A stretch of DNA of 25,312 bases from Clostridiales bacterium (GCA_004554705.1 SFKS01000015.1:1-25312); one strand, 5' to 3'; shown: positions 14,687-23,496, counted from the first letter of the stretch. Translations and numbers: made by a program. Notes: generated from the sequence alone by a model not told the origin.

Positions 14687-17560
14687 TTGGGTAATAAGAT
14701 TAAAATACATGAAATAGCTAAAAAAATAGGAGTATCAAGCAAAGACGTTCTAGAAAAAGCAAAAGCTTTAGGATTAGATGTTTCATCACACTTAAGCGGA
14801 GTTGAGGAGGATGAAGCAAAAAAAATAGAGGAAAGCTTTAAAAACAAAGTAAAAATACAGAAAGAGAATAAGCCGAAAAAAGAAGCAAAGGATGAGCCAG
14901 TAATAATTAGAAGGCAAGTAATTTTAGAAGAAGATGAAGAAAAAAATAAGAAAGAAAATAAACAAGAAAATACAAGAAAAGACGTTGGTTTTGTAGAGCG
15001 TGGCAGGAATAAGGACTATAACATAGTGTACAGAAACAAACCAGCAAAACCTCTTACTGTAAGTGAATTATTTGGAAAAAAAGAAGAACCTAAAAAAGAA
15101 ATCAAAGAAGAAGTTACTGAAATGAAGATAGAAAAAGTAGAGCCAGAAAAAAAAGAAGACATAGTTTCAGAACAAAAAATTGAAAAACCTAATTATAATA
15201 GAAACGAACAAACTCGAAATTATAATAGAGAAAATCAGAATAGAAATTATAATAACAATTACAACAATCAAAGAAGACCCTTTAATAATAATCAGGAAAA
15301 TAGAGCCTATAATCGTAATAATAACTATGGAAACAGCAATGGCTTTAAGTCAAAAGACAACAACAATAGAGATTTCAGTAATAGAAATAATAATTACAAC
15401 AGAGATAAGCAAGGAACTAATAGACCTTTCAATAACAGAAATAATGGGAGTTTCAACAGACAAAATAGAAGTTTAGATGAAAAGGGCATTGAAAAAAATA
15501 TTAAAAATATAATGTCTGTAGACATTGTTGAAAAAGAAAGTGTAAGAGAATATGCAAACAAAGCAATAGACAAACAAAAAAATAATAACAAATATGATGA
15601 CACAAGACTAAATAAAAAGAGTAAAACAAGAAAAAGTAGTTTTGACGAAATAAGTAGCCATAAATTAAAAGACTTAAAACAAGAACGTAGATTATCAGGA
15701 ATGTTTGACGAAGGCACAATGCTAGATTATTATGACTTAACAACAGCGAGAGGAAAAAAGAACAAAAAGAAAATCAACAATCAAGAAGAAAGAACAAAAC
15801 AAAAAATATTCCAATTAACAGAAATAACAATACCTGAAACAATTACAGTAAAAGACTTAAGTACAGAATTAAAGAAAACAAGTAGTGAAATTATTAAAAA
15901 ACTATTTGGATATGGAATAATGGCAACAATAAATAATGAAATTGATTTTGATACAGCATTCTTAATAGCACAAGAATTCGGAATAACAGCAATCAAAAAA
16001 GAAGTTGTAACAGATGAAGATATTTTATTTGATGACAGTGAAGATAAAACAGAAGACTTAGTACCAAGACCACCTGTAATAGTAGTAATGGGACACGTTG
16101 ACCATGGTAAAACATCACTTTTGGATGCTGTAAGATCTACAAATGTAATTGAAGGAGAAGCAGGAGGAATCACACAAGCAATAGGAGCATATAAAGTAAA
16201 AATAAATGATAGAGAAATAACATTCTTAGATACTCCAGGACATGAAGCTTTTACCTCAATGCGTGCAAGAGGTGCTCAAATAACAGATATAGCGATATTA
16301 GTGGTTGCAGCAAATGATGGTGTAATGCCACAAACAGTAGAAGCTATAAATCATGCAAAAGCAGCGGGAATACCAATAATAGTAGCAATAAACAAAATAG
16401 ATGTTGAAGGTGCAAATATAGATAGAGTAAAACAAGAACTAATGGAATATGAATTAGTACCAGAAGAATGGGGAGGAGACACAATATTTGTTCCAATTTC
16501 AGCCAAAAAGAAACAAAATATTGACAACTTATTAGAAATGGTATTGTTAGTTGCCGATATGAAGGAACTAAAAGCAAACCCTAAAAAACAAGCAAAAGGT
16601 GTTGTTATAGAAGCAAAATTAGACAAAACAAAAGGAGCAATTGCAACAATGCTTGTACAACGTGGTACATTAGATGTTGGAGACACAATTTTAGTTGGTT
16701 CTACCATAGGTAGAATAAGAACAATGACAGATGAAAATGGTAAAAAAATAAAGAAAGCCGGACCATCTACACCAGTTGAAATAACAGGATTTACAGAAGT
16801 GCCAGAAGCAGGAGAAACCTTCTATGAAGTAAAAGATGAAAAAACAGCAAAACACTTAATGGAAAAAAGAAAACGTCAAGCAAGAGATAAGGCTTTAAAT
16901 GCTACACATAGAGTAACATTAGATGATTTATTTAGTCAAATTTCAAAAGGAAACTTAAAACAATTAAATATTATAGTAAAAGCAGATGTACAAGGCTCTG
17001 TAGAAGCTGTAAAACAATCATTAGAAAAATTATCTAATGATGAAGTCAAAGTAAAAGTAATACATGCAAATGTTGGAGCTGTAACCGAAACAGATGTTAC
17101 ACTTGCAAAAGTTTCAAATGCAATAATAATTGCCTTCAATGTAAGACCAGAGCCAATAGCAAAAGATATGGCAGAGAAAGACGGAGTAGAAATAAAACTA
17201 TACTCAGTAATCTATAATGCAATAGAAGATGTTGAAGCAGCAATGAAAGGAATGCTAGACCCTGTATATAAAGAAGTAATAATAGGAAATGCAGAAGTAA
17301 GACAAACCTTCAAAATATCAAATGTTGGAACAATTGCAGGTTGCTATGTAACAAATGGAAAAGTAGCAAGAAATGCAGGAGTAAGAGTCCTTAGAAACAA
17401 TGTTGTAATACATGAAGGAAAACTAATTTCCCTAAAGAGAATGAAAGATGACGCAAAAGAAGTAGCAGCAGGATACGAATGTGGTATTCAACTAGAAAAC
17501 TTCAATGATATACAAGAAGGAGACGTTATTGAAGCATTTGTTATGGAACAGGTTAAATAG
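14687..17560 (+). CDS. infB: Translation initiation factor IF-2 with Asn-rich linker
   Basis: A 957-residue GTPase that brings fMet-tRNA to the ribosome. Order: a short N-terminal IF2-N motif (IKIHEIAKKIGVSSKDVL), a Lys/Glu-rich region, a low-complexity Asn/Arg/Tyr linker (about 169-263), a second IF2-N motif (VKDLSTELKKTSSEIIKKL), the GTP-binding domain (GHVDHGKT at 469-476, DTPGHEAF, NKID) and the C-terminal beta-barrels. The start is TTG at 14687 behind AGGGGG (14673-14678). The GTG at 14678 overlaps that binding site and is rejected. The linker has a base use unlike its flanks: many AAT/AAC and few G-starting codons. Confidence 0.96.
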   Translation: MGNKIKIHEIAKKIGVSSKDVLEKAKALGLDVSSHLSGVEEDEAKKIEESFKNKVKIQKENKPKKEAKDEPVIIRRQVILEEDEEKNKKENKQENTRKDVGFVERGRNKDYNIVYRNKPAKPLTVSELFGKKEEPKKEIKEEVTEMKIEKVEPEKKEDIVSEQKIEKPNYNRNEQTRNYNRENQNRNYNNNYNNQRRPFNNNQENRAYNRNNNYGNSNGFKSKDNNNRDFSNRNNNYNRDKQGTNRPFNNRNNGSFNRQNRSLDEKGIEKNIKNIMSVDIVEKESVREYANKAIDKQKNNNKYDDTRLNKKSKTRKSSFDEISSHKLKDLKQERRLSGMFDEGTMLDYYDLTTARGKKNKKKINNQEERTKQKIFQLTEITIPETITVKDLSTELKKTSSEIIKKLFGYGIMATINNEIDFDTAFLIAQEFGITAIKKEVVTDEDILFDDSEDKTEDLVPRPPVIVVMGHVDHGKTSLLDAVRSTNVIEGEAGGITQAIGAYKVKINDREITFLDTPGHEAFTSMRARGAQITDIAILVVAANDGVMPQTVEAINHAKAAGIPIIVAINKIDVEGANIDRVKQELMEYELVPEEWGGDTIFVPISAKKKQNIDNLLEMVLLVADMKELKANPKKQAKGVVIEAKLDKTKGAIATMLVQRGTLDVGDTILVGSTIGRIRTMTDENGKKIKKAGPSTPVEITGFTEVPEAGETFYEVKDEKTAKHLMEKRKRQARDKALNATHRVTLDDLFSQISKGNLKQLNIIVKADVQGSVEAVKQSLEKLSNDEVKVKVIHANVGAVTETDVTLAKVSNAIIIAFNVRPEPIAKDMAEKDGVEIKLYSVIYNAIEDVEAAMKGMLDPVYKEVIIGNAEVRQTFKISNVGTIAGCYVTNGKVARNAGVRVLRNNVVIHEGKLISLKRMKDDAKEVAAGYECGIQLENFNDIQEGDVIEAFVMEQVK

Positions 17561-17603
17561 TACTCTGTATTTAAAGAATAATGAATAATTAATAATTTTA
17601 TTG

Positions 17604-17631
17604 AATGGGGGACACTATTGAGATCCCCATT
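17604..17631 (+). other. Hairpin in the infB-rbfA gap
   Basis: AATGGGG (17604-17610) pairs with CCCCATT (17625-17631), a 7-bp stem with a 14-nt loop, in the 104 bases between infB and rbfA. No T-run follows, so it is not a terminator. It may affect mRNA processing or stability. Confidence 0.45.
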
Positions 17632-17664
17632 GATAAATGCAATTTTGATTTAGGAGAGTGTATA

Positions 17665-18048
17665 ATGCAAAAACATACAAATTCAAACCGTATGGCTAGA
17701 GTTAATGAGGAATTAAAAAGAGAAATAAGTAATATAATCAATTATGAGGTTAAAAATTCAAATGTAACAGGAATGATTAGTGTTACAAAAGTAAAAACGA
17801 CACCAGATTTTAGATATGCAAAAGTAAGTGTAAGTATTATAAATTCAAAAAACATAAAACAAACTTTAGCAGGATTAAAAGCCGCATCAGGATTTATTAG
17901 AAGCAAAATTGCAGAAAAGATGAATTTAAGAATAACACCAGAGCTTGTATTTGAATTAGATGAAAGCCTAGTATATGGAGAAAAGATTGACAAAATTTTA
18001 CAAGAGGTTATGAAGGAAATAAACGAAAACATGAGCAAGGAGGAGTAA
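17665..18048 (+). CDS. rbfA: 30S ribosome-binding factor RbfA
   Basis: A 127-residue KH-fold protein that binds the 30S subunit during maturation of the 16S rRNA 5' end. Family marks: RMARVNEELKREISNII near the N-terminus, TPDFRYAKVSVSI in the middle and RITPELVFELDES near residue 92. TAGGAG (17651-17656) precedes the ATG; an extension to 17605 would run through the intergenic hairpin and is not supported by the family. Its last codons hold the AAGGAGGAG binding site for nrnA. Confidence 0.93.
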   Translation: MQKHTNSNRMARVNEELKREISNIINYEVKNSNVTGMISVTKVKTTPDFRYAKVSVSIINSKNIKQTLAGLKAASGFIRSKIAEKMNLRITPELVFELDESLVYGEKIDKILQEVMKEINENMSKEE

Positions 18049-19002
18049 ATGACTTTAGATAATATTAAAGAAGAAATATTAAATAGCAAAAATATAATAA
18101 TATTAACACATGAGGTCCCAGATGGAGATGCTATAGGCAGTAGCTTAGCAATGTATATAGGATTAAAACAATTAGGCAAAGATGTAGATATTGTCATTCC
18201 TAAATATTCTAAAACATATTCTTTCCTACCTTGTATAAATAAAATAAAGGCAGAAGGAAAAATAGAAAACTATGACTTAGCTATAGCACTAGACTGTGGA
18301 GATATAAAAAGACTAAATGGCTTCTCAAACTACTTTGAAAATGCAAACTGCAAAATATCAATAGATCATCATGAAGCAAATACAATGTTTGCAGATTATA
18401 ACTTTGTAAATCCTACAGCACCTGCATGCAGTCAGATTTTAATAACAGTTTTAAAAGCACTAAACATAGAAATAACAAAAGATATTGGAACTTGCTTACT
18501 CACAGGGATTATAACAGATACAGGAGGTTTCAAATATCAAAATGTAAAACCAGAAACATTTGAATTTGCAGCAGAGATTTTGTCAAAAGGAGTAAACGTA
18601 TCAGAAATATATAAAAAAACCTTGCAGACTGTATCAAAAGAAAAATTTGAGCTAAGAAAAAGAGCAATAAATAGAATAGAACTATTGGAAGAAGGTAAAA
18701 TAGCATTTACATATATAACACAGGAAGACGAAGAACAAACCAATTCAGAAGACCATGATGGAATAGTAGAAATTGGCAGAGATATTGAAGGCGTTGAAAT
18801 ATCTATATTCTTAAGACAAAATGATAACAATGAATATAAAATATCTTTAAGATCAAACGACTATGTAAATGTATCAGACATATGCCTACTACTAGGAGGT
18901 GGAGGACACATGAGAGCTGCTGGAGGAACAATTACAGGGGTGTCTTTTGAGAAGGCAAAAGAGAAGGTTATCAGTGAATGCAAGAAACACTTGCACAAAT
19001 AA
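18049..19002 (+). CDS. nrnA: Bifunctional oligoribonuclease / PAP phosphatase NrnA (DHH family)
   Basis: A 317-residue DHH/DHHA1 phosphoesterase that degrades short RNA oligomers and removes the 3' phosphate of pAp. Metal-binding motifs are visible: H21, D25 and D27 in THEVPDGDAIG, an acidic ALDCGD segment, and D106-H107-H108. The DHHA1 C-terminal domain ends with the GGGGHMRAAG motif. It starts directly after the rbfA stop (TAAATG). The rbfA-nrnA-truB order is common in Firmicutes. Confidence 0.94.
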   Translation: MTLDNIKEEILNSKNIIILTHEVPDGDAIGSSLAMYIGLKQLGKDVDIVIPKYSKTYSFLPCINKIKAEGKIENYDLAIALDCGDIKRLNGFSNYFENANCKISIDHHEANTMFADYNFVNPTAPACSQILITVLKALNIEITKDIGTCLLTGIITDTGGFKYQNVKPETFEFAAEILSKGVNVSEIYKKTLQTVSKEKFELRKRAINRIELLEEGKIAFTYITQEDEEQTNSEDHDGIVEIGRDIEGVEISIFLRQNDNNEYKISLRSNDYVNVSDICLLLGGGGHMRAAGGTITGVSFEKAKEKVISECKKHLHK

Positions 19003-19023
19003 CCATATAAGGGAATTAAATAT

Positions 19024-19872
19024 ATGGATGGAATTATAATAATTAACAAGCCAAAAGGATATACATCACATGATGTTGTAAATATTGTTAAAAAGAAACT
19101 AAATATCTCTAAAGTGGGGCATACAGGAACATTAGATCCTAATGCTACTGGAGTATTACCAATTTTAATAGGAAAAGCTACTAAAATTTCAAAATATCTA
19201 ATAGAACATAACAAAACCTATATTGCAGAACTAGCCTTAGGAGAAAAAAGTTCTACTGGTGATATTGAGGGAGAAATAATAGAGAAGCAAGAGTTACCCA
19301 ATTTGGAAGAACATCAAATAAAGCAAGTACTTGAAAGCTTCATAGGAAAGCAGATGCAAACACCACCAATATATTCTGCTATAAAAATAAACGGAAAAAA
19401 GGCATATGAATATGCAAGGAGTGGACAAACAATTGAACTTAAGCCTAGAGAAATAGAGATAATGGATATTTCTTTAGTAAACTTTGAAAAAGGAAGTATA
19501 ACATTTAAAGTAAAATGTTCAAAAGGAACATATATAAGAGTACTTTGCGAAGACATTGCTCGAAAGCTTGGAACTGTTGGACTGATGAAGGAATTATGTA
19601 GAACAAGGGTAAATGAATTCGACATAGAACAATCAACTGATTTAAAAGAATTGAAGGCTACAGATTTAATAAATATAGAAGAAATATTTATAAAAAAACC
19701 CAAAATAGAATTAAACAACAAACAAGCACAACTATTCCTAAATGGAGTAAAATTAAATACTGCCAACCCAGATGAAATATATAGGATATATAGAAATGAG
19801 CAATTTCTAGGAATTGGAGTAATAAAAAATAATTTATTAAAGAGAGACATTATAATTATTGACAATTATTAA
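19024..19872 (+). CDS. truB: tRNA pseudouridine(55) synthase TruB
   Basis: A 282-residue enzyme making pseudouridine 55 in the T-loop of tRNAs. The catalytic Asp is D38 in VGHTGTLDPNATGVLPI; the N-terminal GIIIINKPKGYTSHDVV and the KGTYIRVLCEDI segments are also diagnostic. AAGGGA (19007-19012) is a fair binding site. It closes the operon; a promoter for the next gene overlaps its last codons. The ribF and rpsO genes that often follow are not here. Confidence 0.96.
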   Translation: MDGIIIINKPKGYTSHDVVNIVKKKLNISKVGHTGTLDPNATGVLPILIGKATKISKYLIEHNKTYIAELALGEKSSTGDIEGEIIEKQELPNLEEHQIKQVLESFIGKQMQTPPIYSAIKINGKKAYEYARSGQTIELKPREIEIMDISLVNFEKGSITFKVKCSKGTYIRVLCEDIARKLGTVGLMKELCRTRVNEFDIEQSTDLKELKATDLINIEEIFIKKPKIELNNKQAQLFLNGVKLNTANPDEIYRIYRNEQFLGIGVIKNNLLKRDIIIIDNY

Positions 19873-19887
19873 AAAAATGTGTAAAAT
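19859..19887 (+). promoter_or_regulatory. Promoter for the four-helix membrane protein
   Basis: TTGACA (19859-19864), 17-bp spacer, TAAAAT (19882-19887). The -35 lies inside the last codons of truB. Confidence 0.7.
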
Positions 19888-19922
19888 GTAGATAAATTTA
19901 TTTATCTAGGAGGTAATAAAAC

Positions 19923-20384
19923 ATGTTTGGTTATATAATTACAACCCTTGCTAGCATATTTTGGATTTTTAGAGTAATAGTTATGATAATGTATACAACT
20001 GGAACAAAATTACCAATAGCTCCAATGAATGTGACTTTTGAGATAGTATTGCTATTTATAACTTTTGTATGTATAATACTTATAGCAAAAAGAAAAATGT
20101 TAGGAGCGGTAATTTATTTAATTGCACAATGTGCATATTTTGGAGTAGATGCATATAAAAACATAGAAACAATTATAGAAACACAGCCACAAACTACGAC
20201 ATATATTTCACTATTCATATCAACAATTGCTGTAATTATACCAGTACTTGCAGTAATGAATATAGGATTAAGTACTGGCAAAAAAAGTACAGGCTTCCAT
20301 AAAAAAACAGACTGGTTCTATGGAACAACAGAATATGAAAGAAAAATGGACGATAGAGCAGATCAAAACCAATATAAATATTAA
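19923..20384 (+). CDS. Membrane protein of unknown function (four predicted helices)
   Basis: A 153-residue protein with hydrophobic segments at about 4-24, 37-58, 60-75 and 96-117, then a hydrophilic C-terminal tail of about 35 residues, rich in charged residues (KTDWFYGTTEYERKMDDRAD). The polar tail is probably cytosolic. AGGAGGT (19908-19914) precedes the ATG; own promoter and terminator make it a single-gene unit. I do not recognise the family; the tail motif looks like a conserved element rather than random sequence. Confidence 0.8.
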   Translation: MFGYIITTLASIFWIFRVIVMIMYTTGTKLPIAPMNVTFEIVLLFITFVCIILIAKRKMLGAVIYLIAQCAYFGVDAYKNIETIIETQPQTTTYISLFISTIAVIIPVLAVMNIGLSTGKKSTGFHKKTDWFYGTTEYERKMDDRADQNQYKY

Positions 20385-20388
20385 AAAT

Positions 20389-20420
20389 TGCCTTGGAATA
20401 GTCTTCCAAGGCACAATTTT
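20389..20420 (+). terminator. Terminator after the membrane protein
   Basis: A 10-bp perfect stem (20389-20398 with 20404-20413), 5-nt loop, T-rich tail. Flanking A-rich and T-rich tracts extend it with one bulge. Confidence 0.8.
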
Positions 20421-20449
20421 ATCATTATTAAAATTATAAAATAAAGTAA

Positions 20450-20719
20450 AATATATTTGATAAAGGTAAAAATGTTAAAATTGATCATAATGCGATGACA
20501 ATGAAAGATTGGGTGGAAAAATTAAATGCATTTTTACAATTTAATGGCAAAGAAATATTACACAATGCAGGAAAAATATCTTCAAAAGTTGCACAAGAAT
20601 TGGCTTATAAAGAGTATGATAAATTTAAAATTAAACAAGACAAATTATATAAATCAGATTTTGATAACTTTTTAAATGAAGCAAGAATGATAGAGAATGG
20701 AAGTGAAAATAATGGATAA
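20450..20719 (+). pseudogene. 3' remnant of a rhuM-family gene
   Basis: The reading frame from 20450 to the stop at 20719 gives about 89 residues that match the C-terminal end of RhuM-family proteins: AMTMKDWVEKLNAFLQFN, then ILHNAGKISSKVAQELA and a closing KSDFD segment. Coding similarity begins before the first ATG (20495) and is bounded by an in-frame TAA at 20447; the large N-terminal part of the family (over 200 residues) is missing. There is no ribosome binding site ahead of the ATG at 20495. RhuM genes travel with defence and pathogenicity islands. I call it a truncated relic. Confidence 0.8.
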
Positions 20720-20801
20720 AAAAGGAAAAAGTTTACCATCTATGAGTATCAACTGGGTAATGGAGACTTAAGGAAAACCATACTCAAACCCTTATAAATA
20801 A
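20712..20801 (+). pseudogene. Short ORF broken by an in-frame stop
   Basis: An ATG at 20712 overlaps the end of the rhuM remnant and is preceded by GGAAGTG. It reads 19 codons to a TAA (20769-20771), then continues open for nine more codons in the same frame (GKPYSNPYK) to a second TAA (20799-20801). The flow of the sequence across the first stop suggests a coding end that gained a stop codon. The family is not recognised. The following 20802-20908 hold only an A/T-rich stretch and a promoter. Confidence 0.4.
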
Positions 20802-20821
20802 AGAAAAAACATTAAATTCTT

Positions 20822-20849
20822 TTTACATATTTATTATATTTTTTATAAA
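20822..20849 (+). promoter_or_regulatory. Possible promoter of the dinD-like gene
   Basis: TTTACA (20822-20827), 16-bp T-rich spacer, TATAAA (20844-20849). No LexA-type box (GAAC-n4-GTTC) is seen nearby. Confidence 0.45.
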
Positions 20850-20920
20850 AAAACTATAAAAATATGGGGTAGTGGGGATATAAAGAAAACTTTAATATAA
20901 TTAATAGAATGGAGGTAGCA

Positions 20921-21775
20921 ATGAAGATACTTGAAAATAAATATTCTAACAAGACTTTTGAAAATATAAAGCATATTGATGATTATGGAAATGAATATTG
21001 GTATGCACGTGAATTACAAAAAGTATTGGAATACAAGGATTGGAGAAATTTTCAAAAAGTAATAGACAAAGCAGTTTTATCAGCAAATAATACTGTTTCA
21101 AGAGAAGAAGATTGGGTTGTTGAGGTCAACAAGCCAATAAAAACTGGTAAAGGAAAAGAAGAAATTATTAAAGATTATAAACTATCAAGATACATATGCT
21201 ATTTGATAGTGCAAAATGCTGATCCAAGTAAAGAAGTTATTGCCTTAGGACAAACATATTTTGCTATTCAAACAAGAAAACAAGAAATAACAGAACAAGA
21301 ATATGATTCTTTATCAGATGATGAAAAAAGATTTTATCAAAGAAAATTAACAAAACAAGGCAATTACACACTTCAAAAAGTTGCTTCAGCTGCAGGTGTT
21401 AAAAATATGGCAGAATTTCATAATGCTGGATATAAAGGATTATATAATGGTGAAACTGCTGATGATATTTTTAAAAGAAAAAAATTACGTTATAGAGAAG
21501 ATATTTTAGATAATATGAATGAAGATGAGTTAGTGGCTAATTTATTTAGGATAAATCAAACTAAACAAAAACTTTTAAAAGATAATGTACAAGGTAAAAA
21601 AGAAGCAAAAGATGTACATTATGAGGTTGGTAAAAAAGTTAGAAAGGCAATTGCAGATATTGGTGGAATGATGCCGGAAGAAATGCCAAAACCTAAAAAG
21701 AGTTTAAAAGAACTTGAAAGAGAAAGGAAAAAATTAGAAATAAAAGAGCAAAAGAAACTTGAGAAAATAAAATAG
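20921..21775 (+). CDS. dinD: DNA damage-inducible protein D-like (BRO family)
   Basis: A 284-residue protein of the DinD/BRO group. The N-terminal BRO-like DNA-binding region has YWYARELQKVLEYKDWRNF, followed by DYKLSRYICYLIVQNADP and FAIQTRKQE, all typical of DinD. In E. coli DinD is SOS-induced and inhibits RecA strand exchange; whether this homologue does so is unknown. The C-terminal 30 residues are Lys/Glu-rich, likely helical. ATG at 20921 is chosen because GGAGG (20912-20916) precedes it; the ATG at 20909 overlaps the binding site. Such genes are scattered by horizontal transfer, and this one lies beside a rhuM relic. Confidence 0.88.
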   Translation: MKILENKYSNKTFENIKHIDDYGNEYWYARELQKVLEYKDWRNFQKVIDKAVLSANNTVSREEDWVVEVNKPIKTGKGKEEIIKDYKLSRYICYLIVQNADPSKEVIALGQTYFAIQTRKQEITEQEYDSLSDDEKRFYQRKLTKQGNYTLQKVASAAGVKNMAEFHNAGYKGLYNGETADDIFKRKKLRYREDILDNMNEDELVANLFRINQTKQKLLKDNVQGKKEAKDVHYEVGKKVRKAIADIGGMMPEEMPKPKKSLKELERERKKLEIKEQKKLEKIK

Positions 21776-21798
21776 TAATTTGGAGGGGAGGAATAAAA

Positions 21799-22047
21799 AT
21801 GAATGAAATAAAAATTAAATCAATTTATAAACATTTTAAAGGTGATTTATATTTAGTTGAAGATATTGCAACACATAGTGAAACGAGGGAAAAATATGTA
21901 GTATATAGAGCACTATATGGAGATACAGGATTATATATAAGACCTTATGATATGTTCGCTTCTGAAGTTGACCACGAAAAATATCCAAATGTAAAACAAA
22001 AATACAGATTTGAATTACAAAATATTAAGAGCGTGAAAGAAAAATAG
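21799..22047 (+). CDS. DUF1653 domain protein
   Basis: An 82-residue protein whose first 65 residues match the DUF1653 pattern: YKHFKGDLYLVEDIATHSETRE, YVVYRALYGDTGLYIRP, and MFASEVD. The fold is a small beta-barrel; biochemical role unknown. GGAGGGGAGG (21782-21791) precedes the ATG. It lies 23 bases after the dinD-like gene and is probably co-transcribed with it; DUF1653 genes are common cargo beside mobile or repair-linked genes. Confidence 0.85.
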   Translation: MNEIKIKSIYKHFKGDLYLVEDIATHSETREKYVVYRALYGDTGLYIRPYDMFASEVDHEKYPNVKQKYRFELQNIKSVKEK

Positions 22048-22087
22048 ATAACAAGAAATTACAAGTTGTAAAAAGGAAGTGATTAAA

Positions 22088-23029
22088 ATGGATATGTATC
22101 AAAAAAGAAAAATGAGAGCAGAAAAGAAAAATAATAATCAAGAAAGTTTTCCAAAAGTCTCCATTTCATGGTATCCAGGCCACATGTTAAAAACAAAAAA
22201 ACAAATAATTGAAGACCTAAAGTTAATAGATGTTATAGTAGAAATTCTAGATGCACGTATACCAGTTGCTAGTCAGAACCCAGATATAAAGCAAATAACA
22301 CAAAACAAAAAGAAAGTAATAATACTAAATAAAAGCGATTTAGCAGATGAAAAAGAAACTATAAAATGGGTAGAACATTTTAAAAAACAAGGAATAATAG
22401 CAATTCCAACAGACTCAAATTTAGGAAAAGGTATAAAAGAAACCTTAAAGGCTATTCAAAACATGATGCAAGAAGAAAAAGAAAAAGCAGCAAGTAGAGG
22501 AAGAATAAACAAAAATATTAGAATAATGATTGTAGGAATTCCAAATGTAGGCAAATCATCATTTATAAATAGAATGATAAATAAAAAATCAGCAGAGGTG
22601 GGAAACAGACCAGGTGTTACAAAACAGAAACAATGGCTTAGAATATCAAACAATATAGAGCTATTAGACACACCAGGTGTTTTATGGCCAAAATTTGAAA
22701 ATGAAGATGTCGCTTTAAAGCTTGCCTATACAGGAAGTATAAAAGACGAAATAATTGATAAAACAAATATTGCATACAATTTAATAAAATATCTCGAAAA
22801 AAATCATAAAAAAGAATTTTTTGCAAGATATAAATTGACAGATGAAGAAATTAATAGTATAATACACCAAGAAGATATGGCACTAGAACTTATGAGCCTA
22901 ATTGCTAAAAAGCGAGGAGCAATAATTTCCGGTGGAGAAATAGACTATGAAAAAGTATCTTCAATAATATTAAATGATTTTAGAATAGGAAAAATAGGAA
23001 GGATAACATTAGAAAAAGCAAATGGATAA
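22088..23029 (+). CDS. rbgA: Ribosome biogenesis GTPase RbgA (YlqF)
   Basis: A 313-residue circularly permuted GTPase required late in 50S assembly. The motif order is permuted as expected: G4 (NKSD), then G1 (GIPNVGKSSF), G2 region (RPGVTK) and G3 (DTPG). The N-terminal WYPGHM motif is a family mark. The C-terminal RNA-binding domain is present. The ATG at 22088 follows AAGGAAGTG (22073-22081); an in-frame GTG at 22079 lies within it and is rejected. Its end overlaps mrnC by 8 bases. Confidence 0.95.
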   Translation: MDMYQKRKMRAEKKNNNQESFPKVSISWYPGHMLKTKKQIIEDLKLIDVIVEILDARIPVASQNPDIKQITQNKKKVIILNKSDLADEKETIKWVEHFKKQGIIAIPTDSNLGKGIKETLKAIQNMMQEEKEKAASRGRINKNIRIMIVGIPNVGKSSFINRMINKKSAEVGNRPGVTKQKQWLRISNNIELLDTPGVLWPKFENEDVALKLAYTGSIKDEIIDKTNIAYNLIKYLEKNHKKEFFARYKLTDEEINSIIHQEDMALELMSLIAKKRGAIISGGEIDYEKVSSIILNDFRIGKIGRITLEKANG

Positions 23030-23408
23030 TATAGGAAAAATTAAAACAATGTCACCATTAACATGGGCATATATAGGAGATGCAGTATATGAGCTATACA
23101 TACGTAAACACCTTATAGATACAACAAATTTGAAACCAAACAAACTACACAAAGAAGCTATTAAATACGTAAAAGCAGGAGCTCAAGCAAAAATACTAGA
23201 AACACTACAAAACAACTTAACAGAAGAGGAAAAAGAAGTAGTTAGGAGAAGTAGAAACACACAAACACACCATCTACCTAAAAATGCAAATTCTACAGAT
23301 TATATGTATTCTACAGCATTTGAGGGCTTAATAGGATACTTATACTTAACAAAACAAGATGAAAGAATCAACGAGATATTACAAAAAATATTCATAAACG
23401 ACACATAA
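23022..23408 (+). CDS. mrnC: Mini-ribonuclease III (MrnC)
   Basis: A 128-residue RNase III-like enzyme without a dsRNA-binding domain; it matures 23S rRNA ends in B. subtilis. The catalytic acidic residues are D20 in AYIGDAVYE and the Glu in FEGLIGYLY; RRSRNTQTHHLPKNA is the family mark. It shares ATGGATAA with the end of rbgA, so the two are translationally coupled. Both act on the large subunit. In many Firmicutes mrnC is next to cysS; here it is next to rbgA. Confidence 0.95.
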   Translation: MDNIGKIKTMSPLTWAYIGDAVYELYIRKHLIDTTNLKPNKLHKEAIKYVKAGAQAKILETLQNNLTEEEKEVVRRSRNTQTHHLPKNANSTDYMYSTAFEGLIGYLYLTKQDERINEILQKIFINDT

Positions 23409-23421
23409 GTCGTTTATATAT

Positions 23422-23496
23422 GGCCCGTTGGTCAAGCGGTTAAGACGCCACCCTCTCAAGGTGGAATCATGGGTTCGATTCCCGTACGGGTCACCA
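23422..23496 (+). tRNA. tRNA-Glu (CTC)
   Basis: Full cloverleaf in 75 nt with encoded CCA: acceptor GGCCCGT with ACGGGTC (one G-T pair), anticodon stem CCACC/GGTGG around loop CTCTCAA (anticodon CTC), T-arm CATGGGTTCGATTCCCGTA, discriminator A. CTC is the minor Glu anticodon in low-GC genomes, so a TTC gene should exist elsewhere. No clear terminator follows; the next promoter lies at 23556. Confidence 0.97.

Noticed and set aside
14663..14687. A hidden ylxQ gene between ylxR and infB
   Set aside because: Only 23 bases separate the genes; there is no room, so ylxQ is absent here.
17605..17664. 20-residue N-terminal extension of rbfA
   Set aside because: It reads through the intergenic hairpin; the binding site at 17651-17656 marks the ATG at 17665.
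20802..20920. LexA (SOS) box upstream of the dinD-like gene
   Set aside because: No GAAC-n4-GTTC or close variant was found in the 120 bases upstream.
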